From the NCBI GenBank assembly GCA_947378615.1, contig CANCKV010000236.1, positions 1-5,911 of the forward strand: a stretch of 5,911 nucleotides of DNA. The letters are read 5' to 3'. The stretch is from Chitinophagaceae bacterium (GTDB taxonomy: Bacteria > Bacteroidota > Bacteroidia > Chitinophagales > Chitinophagaceae). The position numbers and the translations under genes were made by a program. The notes below the pieces were generated by a model. The model made no database searches, was not told the origin of the DNA, and was given only the letters and a program-made list of their open reading frames with translations. The number at the start of each line of letters is the position of its first letter. Position 1 is the first letter of the stretch. This document shows positions 1 to 5,911 of the stretch, one piece after another.

Positions 1-631
1 TAAATGCTTCAAATTTCACTGATTCAGCAACAGGCAATGACTTGATGTTATGAGCAGGGTTCATCTCGATTATTTCCCACTCAAGAAGCCTATCAATTAC
101 AGCACCGGCATAAACAAGATTCTTATTGAATGCCTTGTTTGACCATTTACGTTCTTTCTTGATTTGTTCCATTATGAGCTTGATGTGATGTCGCTTAATT
201 TCAACTATAGGTTTATGAGCCAGTCCTATCTGTTCTGCTGCTAATTTGAAGAATCGAATTGTGGTACCATAATCCAGCTTTGTTTTGGTAGCTACATTAC
301 ATTTAGTAAGTGCATAATCCAAAGCTTCATTAAAGCCTAAGCTTTGAAGCCTTTCCATTTCTATTTCTTCTGGAGTCTTTTTTGGGTAAGTATTGGTAAT
401 TGGATCCCATCCTTGAACCTCAAGTTTAAATTGAATAGCTTTCTTTAGTGCATTCAATTGGAGCATTCTTTCCTTAGTAGTAAGTTCAGAATTATTTGCT
501 TGCCCTTTCTTGATGACCAGCTTCATCTGGTTAGTTTTGTGGTCTAAAAACCTAAACCAGACATACCATAACTTTCCTGTTGCCTTAATTTTTGGCAACG
601 TGTAATTTTTCTGTGTTGTTACCTTAGACAT
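1..631 (-). CDS. Tyrosine recombinase / site-specific integrase, N-terminal part (cut by left edge)
   Basis: Enzyme that integrates and excises a mobile element by site-specific recombination. I translated the minus strand from the ATG at 631-629; the frame is open for 210 codons to the window edge. Residues 12-45 (LPKIKATGKLWYVWFRF followed by a polar turn) resemble the arm-type DNA-binding beta-sheet domain of Bacteroidota integrases. Residues 50-75 are helical and end in GW-DP. Residues 98-200 resemble the SAM-like core-binding domain: LGFNEALDYAL at 98-108, the T-K-x-DY-x-TT-I-FF helix at 115-128, and the helix with LLEWEIIEMNP at 182-192, which normally leads into the catalytic domain. 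The catalytic R-H-R-Y residues lie outside the window, so activity cannot be judged. The gene lies immediately downstream of a tRNA-Ser 3' end in the same orientation, as in tRNA-targeted islands. The family is well supported; the specific element type is unknown. Confidence 0.88.
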   Translation of the reverse strand, partial: MSKVTTQKNYTLPKIKATGKLWYVWFRFLDHKTNQMKLVIKKGQANNSELTTKERMLQLNALKKAIQFKLEVQGWDPITNTYPKKTPEEIEMERLQSLGFNEALDYALTKCNVATKTKLDYGTTIRFFKLAAEQIGLAHKPIVEIKRHHIKLIMEQIKKERKWSNKAFNKNLVYAGAVIDRLLEWEIIEMNPAHNIKSLPVAESVKFEAF

Positions 632-645
632 ATATCAGTTTTATT

Positions 646-666
646 TTGTTAACTCAATTGTTAACT
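646..666. repeat. 9-bp direct repeat with GTTAAC cores upstream of the integrase
   Basis: TTGTTAACT occurs at 646-654 and again at 658-666, a 12-base period. Each copy contains the palindrome GTTAAC. The pair sits 15-35 bases upstream of the integrase start and between that gene and the tRNA end. The position and spacing, close to one helical turn, suggest binding sites for a regulator of the integrase or arm-type sites for the recombinase or its accessory factor. The repeat is visible; its function is inference, and in AT-rich DNA chance cannot be excluded. Confidence 0.5.
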
Positions 667-712
667 AATTTTACTGACGTGCTGCGAAAGCCTTATGTAT
701 CAACAGTTTCAT

Positions 713-719
713 AAAAAAA
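713..719 (-). terminator. T-run after the tRNA (possible terminator)
   Basis: On the minus strand, three bases after the tRNA discriminator base, there is an uninterrupted run of seven T. The tRNA acceptor and T-arm helices lie just upstream, and such T-runs often end tRNA transcripts. If it works, the integrase downstream needs its own promoter. If the tRNA 3' end is an attachment site, this run may belong to the integrated element rather than to the original tRNA locus. Confidence 0.35.
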
Positions 720-722
720 GAG

Positions 723-809
723 CGGAGAATAAGAGATTCGAACTCTTGATACAGTTTCCCGTATACACACTTTCCAGGCGTGCTCCTTAAACCACTCGGA
801 CAACTCTCC
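723..809 (-). tRNA. tRNA-Ser (anticodon GGA)
   Basis: Serine tRNA reading UCC/UCU codons. The minus strand folds into a complete class II cloverleaf of 87 bases. The acceptor stem pairs 803-809 with 724-730 (7 bp, one G-U). The D-arm is TCC/GGA closing a loop with GAGTGG. The anticodon stem pairs 778-782 with 766-770 and closes the loop CTGGAAA, with anticodon GGA at 775-773. The long variable arm pairs ATACGG with CTGTAT over a GAAA tetraloop, typical of serine tRNAs. The T-arm pairs AAGAG with CTCTT around TTCGAAT. The discriminator base is G (723), as in bacterial tRNA-Ser. The CCA end is not encoded, as is usual in Bacteroidota. The 3' half is the likely integration target of the neighbouring integrase. 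Confidence 0.96.
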
Positions 810-810
810 T

Positions 811-1045
811 TACTTGTTGAGGGACGCAAATATAAGGGTAGCTTCATTTATTACGCACTTTATTTTTTGGGGTACAAAAATTTAAGATGATTTATTTTTC
901 ATATTTAAGAATATTGACTACAAGTAAACTTTTAGTAGAATTTAATAGTTATGAATTAGCTAAAAATAACAACGTATTCTTATCATTTAAATTCATTATC
1001 TAAAAACTAGTAGTAGTAATTACCAATAACAATATCTTCGCACCG
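811..1045. other. AT-rich intergenic region between divergent tRNA-Ser and ubiE
   Basis: This 235-base gap separates the minus-strand tRNA from the plus-strand ubiE gene, so it should hold both promoters. For ubiE the best candidate is TTG at 914-916 followed after 19 bases by TAGAATTT at 936-943, which only partly fits TAnnTTTG. The same bases also read as a sigma70-like TTGACT/TAGAAT pair with a 16-base spacer. The implied leader would be about 100 bases. I see no convincing coding frame, RNA structure or riboswitch here. Confidence 0.4.
827..834 (-). promoter_or_regulatory. Probable -7 promoter element for tRNA-Ser
   Basis: The minus strand reads TATATTTG, an exact match to the Bacteroidota -7 consensus TAnnTTTG, with its 3' end 17 bases upstream of the tRNA 5' end. 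This would give a leader of about ten bases. I do not see a good TTTG-type -33 element at the expected 19-21 base spacing (only a weak GTG), so the call rests on the -7 match and its position. Confidence 0.5.
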
Positions 1046-1789
1046 ATGGACAAATTTGCACACGATAGTATAGTGCCACTAAAGAATAGTAGCCTAAGCA
1101 AAAAACAGCAAGTTGCTGATATGTTTGATAGCATTGCATTCAGATACGATTTTTTGAATCGTTTCTTGAGTGTTGGAATTGATGTTTGGTGGAGAAAAAA
1201 GGCTATCAAACAACTGATATCTTTACAGCCCCAAATTATCTTAGATGTAGCTACCGGAACTGCCGATGTCGCCCTGATGACAATGGAAATACTGAATCCC
1301 AAAAAGATAATTGGAATAGATATTAGCGAAGGAATGCTAGAAATTGGAAGGAAAAAAATATTGTCAAAAAGTTTGGAAGGCAAGATAGAATTGCAAAAAG
1401 GAGATAGTGAGAATATTAATTTCCCAGAAAATACTTTTGATGCAATTACCGTAGCTTTCGGCGTACGTAACTACCAAAACCTGTCAAAAGGACTTGAAGA
1501 AATGAGACGTGTATTAAAACCAGGTGGCAAATTAGTTGTTCTTGAATTCTCAAAACCTAAAAATGTGTTATTTAAGGTATTTTATAACCTTTATATGAAT
1601 ATTATTGCACCAGGATTTGGCAAAATGGTTGCAAAAAACAAAGTTGCTTATCAATATTTGAATGATAGCGTGCAGGCCTTCCCAGAAGGTGAAGCATTCC
1701 TTACTATCATGAAAAATGCAGGTCTTACACAAATTTATTCGCACTCATTAACTTTAGGTATATGTACCATATATTGCGGAAGCAAATAG
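1046..1789 (+). CDS. ubiE: Demethylmenaquinone methyltransferase (UbiE/MenG)
   Basis: SAM-dependent C-methyltransferase for the last step of menaquinone synthesis, converting demethylmenaquinol to menaquinol. In bacteria that also make ubiquinone the same family acts there too; Bacteroidota usually make only menaquinone, so the menG role is the likely one. The 247-residue length is normal. The N-terminal family signature is at 34-49 (YDFLNRFLSVGIDVWW), with Asp46 where the classic proteobacterial pattern has His. SAM-binding motif I is LDVATGTAD at 66-74, with acidic GIDIS at 90-94 after strand 2, GDSENINF at 119-126, AFGVRNY at 137-143, and the second signature RVLKPGGKLVVLEFS at 155-169. 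The C-terminus GICTIYCGSK is also typical. The ATG at 1046 gives the usual N-terminal extension. The 3' end overlaps porT by 28 bases, implying one transcript. Confidence 0.96.
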   Translation: MDKFAHDSIVPLKNSSLSKKQQVADMFDSIAFRYDFLNRFLSVGIDVWWRKKAIKQLISLQPQIILDVATGTADVALMTMEILNPKKIIGIDISEGMLEIGRKKILSKSLEGKIELQKGDSENINFPENTFDAITVAFGVRNYQNLSKGLEEMRRVLKPGGKLVVLEFSKPKNVLFKVFYNLYMNIIAPGFGKMVAKNKVAYQYLNDSVQAFPEGEAFLTIMKNAGLTQIYSHSLTLGICTIYCGSK

Positions 1790-2466
1790 CTTCACTCTTA
1801 TTTATTGTCCTCATTTCTCTTTTATCCTCTTCTCTTTTTGCACAGGAAAAGGAAATCTATCGTCTTGAGCACGACAATATGCTTTATTATTTTGGCATTA
1901 CGCTAGGGTATAATTCTACTTACATCAGTCCAACTAAGGCAAAAGCATTTCTTCATCAGGACAGTGTCAGTACGGCATTACCAAGTGCGGGTGGTGGAAT
2001 TTCATTGGGATTTTTAGGCACAGTAAAGCTTAACGAGCATTTTCAACTACGCATTAACCCACAGCTTGTATTAGGTGGAGGAAAAACAATTGATTATACT
2101 TCTCCAAAAGGGGTTGCTTTTTCAGAAAAGTTACCCTCTACCCTTATTGGCTTGCCCATTCATATTAAATTCAATTCTGACAGAATCGATAATTTCAGAT
2201 TTTATACTTTAGGCGGTATTCGTTATGACTACGATATGAGTAGTAATGCATCACCTGATGGATATATAAGGCAAAAAGCTAGTAGCTTTTCTTTGGAAAC
2301 AGGCGTAGGTTTTAATTTCTTTATGCCATTTGTTACCATTTCACCAGAAATTAAGTTTACTTATGGTCTAACGAATTTGAATCAGCCAACAAGCTCCATT
2401 TATTCCCAAGTATTTGACAAGCTACAAGAACGAATGATTAGCTTCTCGATTCATTTTGAAGACTAG
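1762..2466 (+). CDS. porT: PorT-like outer-membrane beta-barrel protein (type IX secretion)
   Basis: Small outer-membrane barrel related to PorT/SprT, a component needed for the type IX secretion system that exports proteins across the Bacteroidota outer membrane; its precise role there is not settled. The protein has 234 residues. A signal peptide is clear: RK near the start, a hydrophobic core at about 9-26, and a likely cut after LFA27 before QEK. After it come alternating strands rich in Gly and aromatic residues (YYFGITLGYNSTY, GGGISLGFLGTVKL, FRFYTLGGIRYDYDM, SFSLETGVGFNFF, ISPEIKFTYGL), and the protein ends in ISFSIHFED. The ATG at 1762 lies inside ubiE; it is the only Met before the signal peptide, the next being residue 40. 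Adjacency to ubiE is, from memory, recurrent in Bacteroidota and strengthens the porT call over a generic barrel. Confidence 0.82.
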   Translation: MYHILRKQIASLLFIVLISLLSSSLFAQEKEIYRLEHDNMLYYFGITLGYNSTYISPTKAKAFLHQDSVSTALPSAGGGISLGFLGTVKLNEHFQLRINPQLVLGGGKTIDYTSPKGVAFSEKLPSTLIGLPIHIKFNSDRIDNFRFYTLGGIRYDYDMSSNASPDGYIRQKASSFSLETGVGFNFFMPFVTISPEIKFTYGLTNLNQPTSSIYSQVFDKLQERMISFSIHFED

Positions 2467-2479
2467 CATTTTGAGTTAA

Positions 2480-2517
2480 AGGTTGTACGTTTTAAGTTAT
2501 ACGTACAACTTAAAACG
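2480..2517. terminator. Compound palindrome, probable bidirectional terminator
   Basis: This element lies between the converging ends of porT and rimM. One hairpin pairs CGTTTTAAGTT (2488-2498) with AACTTAAAACG (2507-2517), 11 bp with an 8-base loop. A second pairs GTTGTACGT (2482-2490) with ACGTACAAC (2501-2509), 9 bp with a 10-base loop, extendable by a G-U and an A-U pair. The two share bases and cannot form together. Both also form on the opposite strand, which fits a two-way terminator. There is no long T-run after either stem, so termination efficiency is uncertain; it could instead be a dispersed intergenic repeat. Confidence 0.55.
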
Positions 2518-2526
2518 CAGAACTTC

Positions 2527-3042
2527 CTATCCATATATCTCTAGCAATCCTTCGGGTAATACAACATGTACTTCTCCTTTTTTTCTATCCACTTTCTCAA
2601 GGGTTTCTTCATGCAATGGAATGAGTGCTTCATTGCCTTTATAAGTGGTTTTTATGAGTAATTGATGCGGCTGTTCTATCACTTCTTCTACTTTCCCAAT
2701 TAAATCCCCTTCGTTAAATAATTGATATCCTAACAAGGAAATCGGACTATTTGTACCTGCAAGTCGCCTAAAATCAGCATCTAATAACCATACTTGCTTC
2801 GATATTAGTCGATGTGCTTGTTCTTTTGTGTTTATACCTTCAAGCAGAACATTAGACTCTTCAGTTGTTCTTGCCTTTGATTGTACAACAAAATAAGGAA
2901 TGTAGCTACCCTTTACCTGTTCAATAAAGATGGCATCGCCGTTTTTAAATACCAATTTCTTTGCTAGGCTATGCAATAAAATAATTTCTCCTTGAACTCC
3001 AAACGTTGCAACTAACTTACCTATATTTATATATTCGTTCAT
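2527..3042 (-). CDS. rimM: 16S rRNA processing / 30S maturation factor RimM
   Basis: Assembly factor for the 30S ribosomal subunit that binds ribosomal protein S19 and helps mature the 16S rRNA head domain. The protein has 171 residues, the usual RimM size. The N-terminal RimM barrel starts with IGKLVATFGVQGEI (7-20), the family's typical opening, and the middle has LEGINTKEQAHRLISKQVWL (67-86), where other members carry the G-ITxREXA-LRG pattern. The C-terminal PRC-barrel spans about 101-169, with LLGYQLFNEGDLIGKVEEV, ALIPLHEE, and the closing VVLPEGLLEIYG. The start is 16 bases after the uvrC stop on the same strand, so co-transcription with uvrC is likely. In many bacteria rimM follows rpsP and precedes trmD; neither is present here. 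Confidence 0.93.
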   Translation of the reverse strand: MNEYINIGKLVATFGVQGEIILLHSLAKKLVFKNGDAIFIEQVKGSYIPYFVVQSKARTTEESNVLLEGINTKEQAHRLISKQVWLLDADFRRLAGTNSPISLLGYQLFNEGDLIGKVEEVIEQPHQLLIKTTYKGNEALIPLHEETLEKVDRKKGEVHVVLPEGLLEIYG

Positions 3043-3058
3043 GTACTTATCGTCTTAT

Positions 3059-4873
3059 TTATTTTTCTGAATCCAATGAAAAATGAGCAATAATCAGTTT
3101 TGCTTTCGCTAACCCAACTACCTCTGCCAATTCTTTTTCTGTTTTCAACTTCACATTCTTTACCGATTTAAAAGTCTTCAATAAATTATTTGCTGTCTCC
3201 TCTCCTATTCCCTTTATCGCTTCTAGCTCATTTTTGAAAGTCCCCCTACTACGTTGATTACGATGAAAGGTGATGCCAAATCTATGTACTTCATCCCTAA
3301 TACGGCGAATCAATTTCAGGCTGTCACTATCCCAAGGCAATTTTTTCGATTCACTATCCCCTGGAAAAAAGATTTCCTCTTCATTTTTTGCCAATCCCAC
3401 TACTACCATCTTTCCCAACAAATCAAGCTCTTTAATTGCCTCTATTGCACTACTTAATTGACCCTTTCCTCCATCGATTATTACCAATTGTGGGAGACTC
3501 TTTTCCTCAGCAATTAGCCTTTTGTAACGCCTTGTTACCACTTCCTTCATCGTAGCAAAGTCATTAATCCCCTCAACTGTCTTCACGTTATAGTGTCGAT
3601 ATTCTTTGTTACTAGGTAATCCGTCTTTAAAACAGACCATTGCACTCACAGGATAACTTCCTTGAAAATTCGAGTTATCAAAGCATTCAATATGTATAGG
3701 TGCCACAGTCATTTGAAGGTATTCCTGCAATTCGTACAATACATTCTTTTTTTCCCAATCGGTCTTTCCTTCTAGATGCAATACCTTTTTCTTCTTAATC
3801 TCATGTTGGAAATAGTTAACGTTTTTCAATGACAAGTCAAGCAGTTTCCTCTTATCTCCTGCCTTAGGAATGGTAATTAATAAATCTTCTACAGGTAATT
3901 CGATGCTGAAAGGAACGATTATTTCATTACTTAGACTATTGAACTTTTGTCTCAGATTGATGATTGCAAAGGCTAATACTTCTTCTTCCGATTCATCCAA
4001 ATGTGCTTCTAATTGAACAGTATGAGTTTGCACAATTGTTCCTGCTTGAACCATTAAATAATTTACATAGGCAATAGGCCCATCTTTTAAAATAGAAAAG
4101 ACGTCCAAATTGGTCAAATATTTACTTACCACCACGCTCTTCTCCTGATAATTTTCCAAATGGTCTAGCTTCTTTCGAATCATCTCAGCCTTCTCGAATT
4201 CCATATTCACTGCAAATTCAAGCATCATCGCCTTATATCGATTAATGACAGGACTCAAATTCCCTTTCAACATATCTCTCATTTGTTGAATCCCTTCATT
4301 ATAATCCGCTAATGTTTGATGACCTTCACAAGGGCCTTTACAATTTCCCAAGTGATATTCAAGGCAAACCTTAAACTTTCCTTTGTTGATATTAGATTCT
4401 GTCAACGGCAATTTACAGGTTCGTAAAGGGATGTATTCCTTAATAAAACCAAGTAGGTCTCTTACATTTCTAGCAGAGGTAAAAGGCCCTAGATACTCAG
4501 AACCATCTTTCCATCTTCTGTGCGTGAAATGAATACGGGGAAAAGATTCTTTCTTTATGACAATAAAGGGATAGGATTTATCATCTTTTAGTAGGATGTT
4601 ATACCTCGGCAAGTACTCTTTTATCAGGGCATTCTCTAATAAAAAGGCATCTTGTTCGCTATCGACAATAGTAAATTCAAAATGGTGAATACGTTGAACT
4701 AGTTCATGTGTTTTAAAGCTTGATAAATTCTTTACGAAATAAGAACTCATCCGTTTCCGCAAATCTTTTGCTTTCCCTACATATATCAATACATTTTTGT
4801 CATTATAATATTTGTAAATGCCCGGCTGATGTGGTATTGATGATGCTAGTTGCTGAAACTGTTCTTGAGTCAT
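3059..4873 (-). CDS. uvrC: Excinuclease ABC subunit C (UvrC)
   Basis: Endonuclease of nucleotide excision repair: after UvrAB marks damaged DNA, UvrC cuts on both sides of the lesion. The 604 residues match the family length. The N-terminal GIY-YIG nuclease has GIY at 18-20, YVG at 31-33, Arg39 and Glu80 in catalytic positions, and makes the 3' cut. Cys153, Cys170, Cys178 and Cys182 form the cluster reported to bind 4Fe-4S in E. coli UvrC. A UVR helix pair for UvrB contact is at about 207-242. The RNase H-like domain, which makes the 5' cut, has Asp399 in IECFDNS, Asp438 in EGINDF and Asp467 in VIIDGGKGQL, plus the HRFGITFHR block at 530-538. Helix-hairpin-helix motifs follow at about 545-600 (EAIKGIGEETANNLL and EVVGLAKA). 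All key residues are present, so the enzyme looks functional. Confidence 0.98.
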   Translation of the reverse strand: MTQEQFQQLASSIPHQPGIYKYYNDKNVLIYVGKAKDLRKRMSSYFVKNLSSFKTHELVQRIHHFEFTIVDSEQDAFLLENALIKEYLPRYNILLKDDKSYPFIVIKKESFPRIHFTHRRWKDGSEYLGPFTSARNVRDLLGFIKEYIPLRTCKLPLTESNINKGKFKVCLEYHLGNCKGPCEGHQTLADYNEGIQQMRDMLKGNLSPVINRYKAMMLEFAVNMEFEKAEMIRKKLDHLENYQEKSVVVSKYLTNLDVFSILKDGPIAYVNYLMVQAGTIVQTHTVQLEAHLDESEEEVLAFAIINLRQKFNSLSNEIIVPFSIELPVEDLLITIPKAGDKRKLLDLSLKNVNYFQHEIKKKKVLHLEGKTDWEKKNVLYELQEYLQMTVAPIHIECFDNSNFQGSYPVSAMVCFKDGLPSNKEYRHYNVKTVEGINDFATMKEVVTRRYKRLIAEEKSLPQLVIIDGGKGQLSSAIEAIKELDLLGKMVVVGLAKNEEEIFFPGDSESKKLPWDSDSLKLIRRIRDEVHRFGITFHRNQRSRGTFKNELEAIKGIGEETANNLLKTFKSVKNVKLKTEKELAEVVGLAKAKLIIAHFSLDSEK

Positions 4874-4943
4874 TTAATAATTATCAATTGAAATAGTATT
4901 GTCTATTAATTTAGATTTTTTTATAGCGAGCATCATTTATCTT

Positions 4944-5540
4944 CTATTCTTGGTTCCAACAAACAAATTGTTGTGTAGATATTTCTTCGCCATTACTTTT
5001 CGTTATTGACTTATTAATCAAAAAACTCTTGCCTTTTTTCCAATTCAATTGAGTAATCATAGACGAATCTTTATTATTCTGAATCGACCTAATCAGAATA
5101 TAGTTAACTTTATTTGTTTCTTGATCTAATAAAATATCAAGCCCTTGTACATCAAGACTACGATTCAGTGTACTATAACTCATTGTAATACTTTTTGTTG
5201 TGAGATCACGAAAAACATTTTCTTTGTAATATCTCTTTACACTAGTATCTGCAATGTTTTTTTGGAGAAATATTTGGGCAATATTTTCAAATACCGCACT
5301 TGAAATAACGACAGAATCCTTTCGCTTTCCATTTATAGTAGTAATTGAATAAATGAAATAAGGAGTTGTCACAACATCTTTAATTTCATCTCTAAGAAAA
5401 GTATGTACATCATAAAATTGAGTACTATCATCTGAAAGAATCAGTGATGCAGGCTTTACTGAAGTGGATTTTTTATGTCCACAAGAAACAAGTATTAAAA
5501 TGGTGAGTACGTAAATTGAGTAGTTGACTAATTTTTGCAT
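4944..5540 (-). CDS. Putative lipoprotein of unknown function
   Basis: I do not recognise a named family. The 198-residue protein starts with a lipoprotein signal: a short N-region with Lys3, a hydrophobic stretch at about 9-18, and the lipobox LVSC with the acylated Cys at 20. The residues after it (GHKKSTS) lack the acidic run that directs Bacteroidota lipoproteins to the cell surface, so a periplasm-facing anchor is more likely. The mature part is polar, with alternating strands and a helical segment around residues 80-110 (FENIAQIFLQKNI, KRYYKENVFRDL), then a beta-rich half ending in QLNWKKGKSFLI and FVCW. There are no obvious catalytic motifs. The start lies 47 bases after the stop of a beta-barrel gene on the same strand, which suggests a joint envelope role. 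uvrC follows after 70 bases. Confidence 0.8.
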   Translation of the reverse strand: MQKLVNYSIYVLTILILVSCGHKKSTSVKPASLILSDDSTQFYDVHTFLRDEIKDVVTTPYFIYSITTINGKRKDSVVISSAVFENIAQIFLQKNIADTSVKRYYKENVFRDLTTKSITMSYSTLNRSLDVQGLDILLDQETNKVNYILIRSIQNNKDSSMITQLNWKKGKSFLINKSITKSNGEEISTQQFVCWNQE

Positions 5541-5547
5541 GGTACCG

Positions 5548-5555
5548 CAAAACTA
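5548..5555 (-). promoter_or_regulatory. Possible -7 promoter element before the lipoprotein gene
   Basis: The minus strand reads TAGTTTTG, matching TAnnTTTG, and ends only seven bases before the lipoprotein ATG. Transcription from it would start at or next to the start codon, giving a nearly leaderless message. No -33 element is visible at the right distance (a TTG lies only 12 bases away), so this may be chance. Confidence 0.25.
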
Positions 5556-5587
5556 TCTAAAGAAGTACAATAAATAATATAGAAATT

Positions 5588-5911
5588 TTATTTTAATGTT
5601 TTTATCATGCCAAGACGAAGTCCGTAATCCAATCTGTATTCTTTAATCGGGTATTTATCAACAAAAGTAGAAAGGTGCTGATACCGAATTTGAGGACCAA
5701 AACTAAAGGTTGTGTTTTTGGTTTGGTAAGTAATCCCTGCGTTTACACAACTATTAATATTCCATTTGCGGAATAACGATTCCCCATTTGCATAATATTT
5801 ATAATCGGTGGAAATGATATATGCATTCTTGTTCAACGAATAAGTAGGCTGTAAAGAAGCACCGATATTAATACCAATTTTTTTCTTTGAATAGACAGTC
5901 CAATCTACACC
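5588..5911 (-). CDS. Outer-membrane beta-barrel protein, C-terminal part (cut by right edge)
   Basis: The minus-strand frame ending at the TAA at 5590-5588 is open to the window edge: 107 residues beginning GVDWTVYSKKKIGINIG. A TTG at 5836 could be read as a start, but the frame continues upstream with the same barrel-like pattern, so the true start is outside. The visible part consists of alternating amphipathic strands of a beta-barrel (IGINIGASLQPTYS, WNINSCVNAGITYQT, TTFSFGPQIRYQHLS, YRLDYGLRLGMIKTL) with polar turns between them. The FGPQIRYQ and DYGLRLGM strands resemble the C-terminal ends of barrels often labelled PorT-like or outer-membrane beta-barrel family in Bacteroidota. Specific function is unknown. 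A lipoprotein gene follows on the same strand after 47 bases. Confidence 0.78.
   Translation of the reverse strand, partial: GVDWTVYSKKKIGINIGASLQPTYSLNKNAYIISTDYKYYANGESLFRKWNINSCVNAGITYQTKNTTFSFGPQIRYQHLSTFVDKYPIKEYRLDYGLRLGMIKTLK

Noticed and set aside
860..869. TATTTTTTG as a plus-strand -7 element for ubiE
   Set aside because: It is one base longer than TAnnTTTG, has no -33 partner, and lies nearly 180 bases from the start codon.
1000..1383. Minus-strand open frame of 127 codons
   Set aside because: It lies opposite the 5' part of ubiE, whose motifs are unmistakable. Its product is a low-complexity run of Ile, Ser, Leu and Phe typical of an antisense shadow.
3254..3461. Two overlapping plus-strand frames of 63-67 codons
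   Set aside because: Both are antisense to the conserved RNase H-like/HhH region of uvrC and show no domain or signal features.
4888..4903. Short inverted repeat (AATAG/CTATT) upstream of uvrC
   Set aside because: The stem is only five AT-rich base pairs, which is expected by chance in this composition. No -7 match lies beside it.
5834..5836. TTG as the start codon of the rightmost gene
   Set aside because: The same frame stays open to the window edge and continues the beta-barrel strand pattern, so the gene is better read as cut by the edge.
1..5911. CRISPR array, insertion sequence or riboswitch
   Set aside because: No regularly spaced repeats, terminal inverted repeats with a transposase, or recognisable riboswitch core were seen on either strand.

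Overview
The window looks like a piece of an AT-rich Bacteroidota chromosome, most likely of the Chitinophagaceae/Sphingobacteriales type. The reasons are a PorT-like type IX secretion protein next to ubiE, a serine tRNA without an encoded CCA end, -7 elements resembling the Bacteroidota TAnnTTTG consensus, few recognisable Shine-Dalgarno sequences, and a lipoprotein and outer-membrane beta-barrels of Bacteroidota style. Taxonomy is inferred from gene content only.

Left part (1-810): the first 631 bases encode, on the minus strand, the N-terminal 210 residues of a tyrosine recombinase (integrase). Its catalytic domain lies beyond the left edge. About 90 bases upstream of its start is a complete minus-strand tRNA-Ser(GGA) gene (723-809). 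An integrase just downstream of the 3' end of a tRNA is the classic edge of an integrated island, so the mobile element probably extends leftwards out of the window and the sequence right of the tRNA is core chromosome. A 9-bp direct repeat with GTTAAC cores lies between the two.

Middle part (811-3058): a 235-base AT-rich gap is followed by a plus-strand pair, ubiE/menG (menaquinone methyltransferase) and porT (type IX secretion), overlapping by 28 bases. They converge on minus-strand rimM. The convergence point holds a dense palindromic element that can fold into two mutually exclusive hairpins and probably acts as a two-way terminator.

Right part (2527-5911): four minus-strand genes read, in transcription order, a beta-barrel protein (C-terminal part only, cut by the right edge), a lipoprotein of unknown function, uvrC (nucleotide excision repair) and rimM (30S maturation). 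The first two are 47 bases apart and look like a cell-envelope pair. uvrC and rimM are 16 bases apart and probably co-transcribed.

Most of the window is ordinary housekeeping sequence. The less explained parts are the tRNA-integrase junction, the repeats in front of the integrase, the switch-like palindrome at 2480-2517, and the lipoprotein/beta-barrel pair. I do not see a clearly new biological system.
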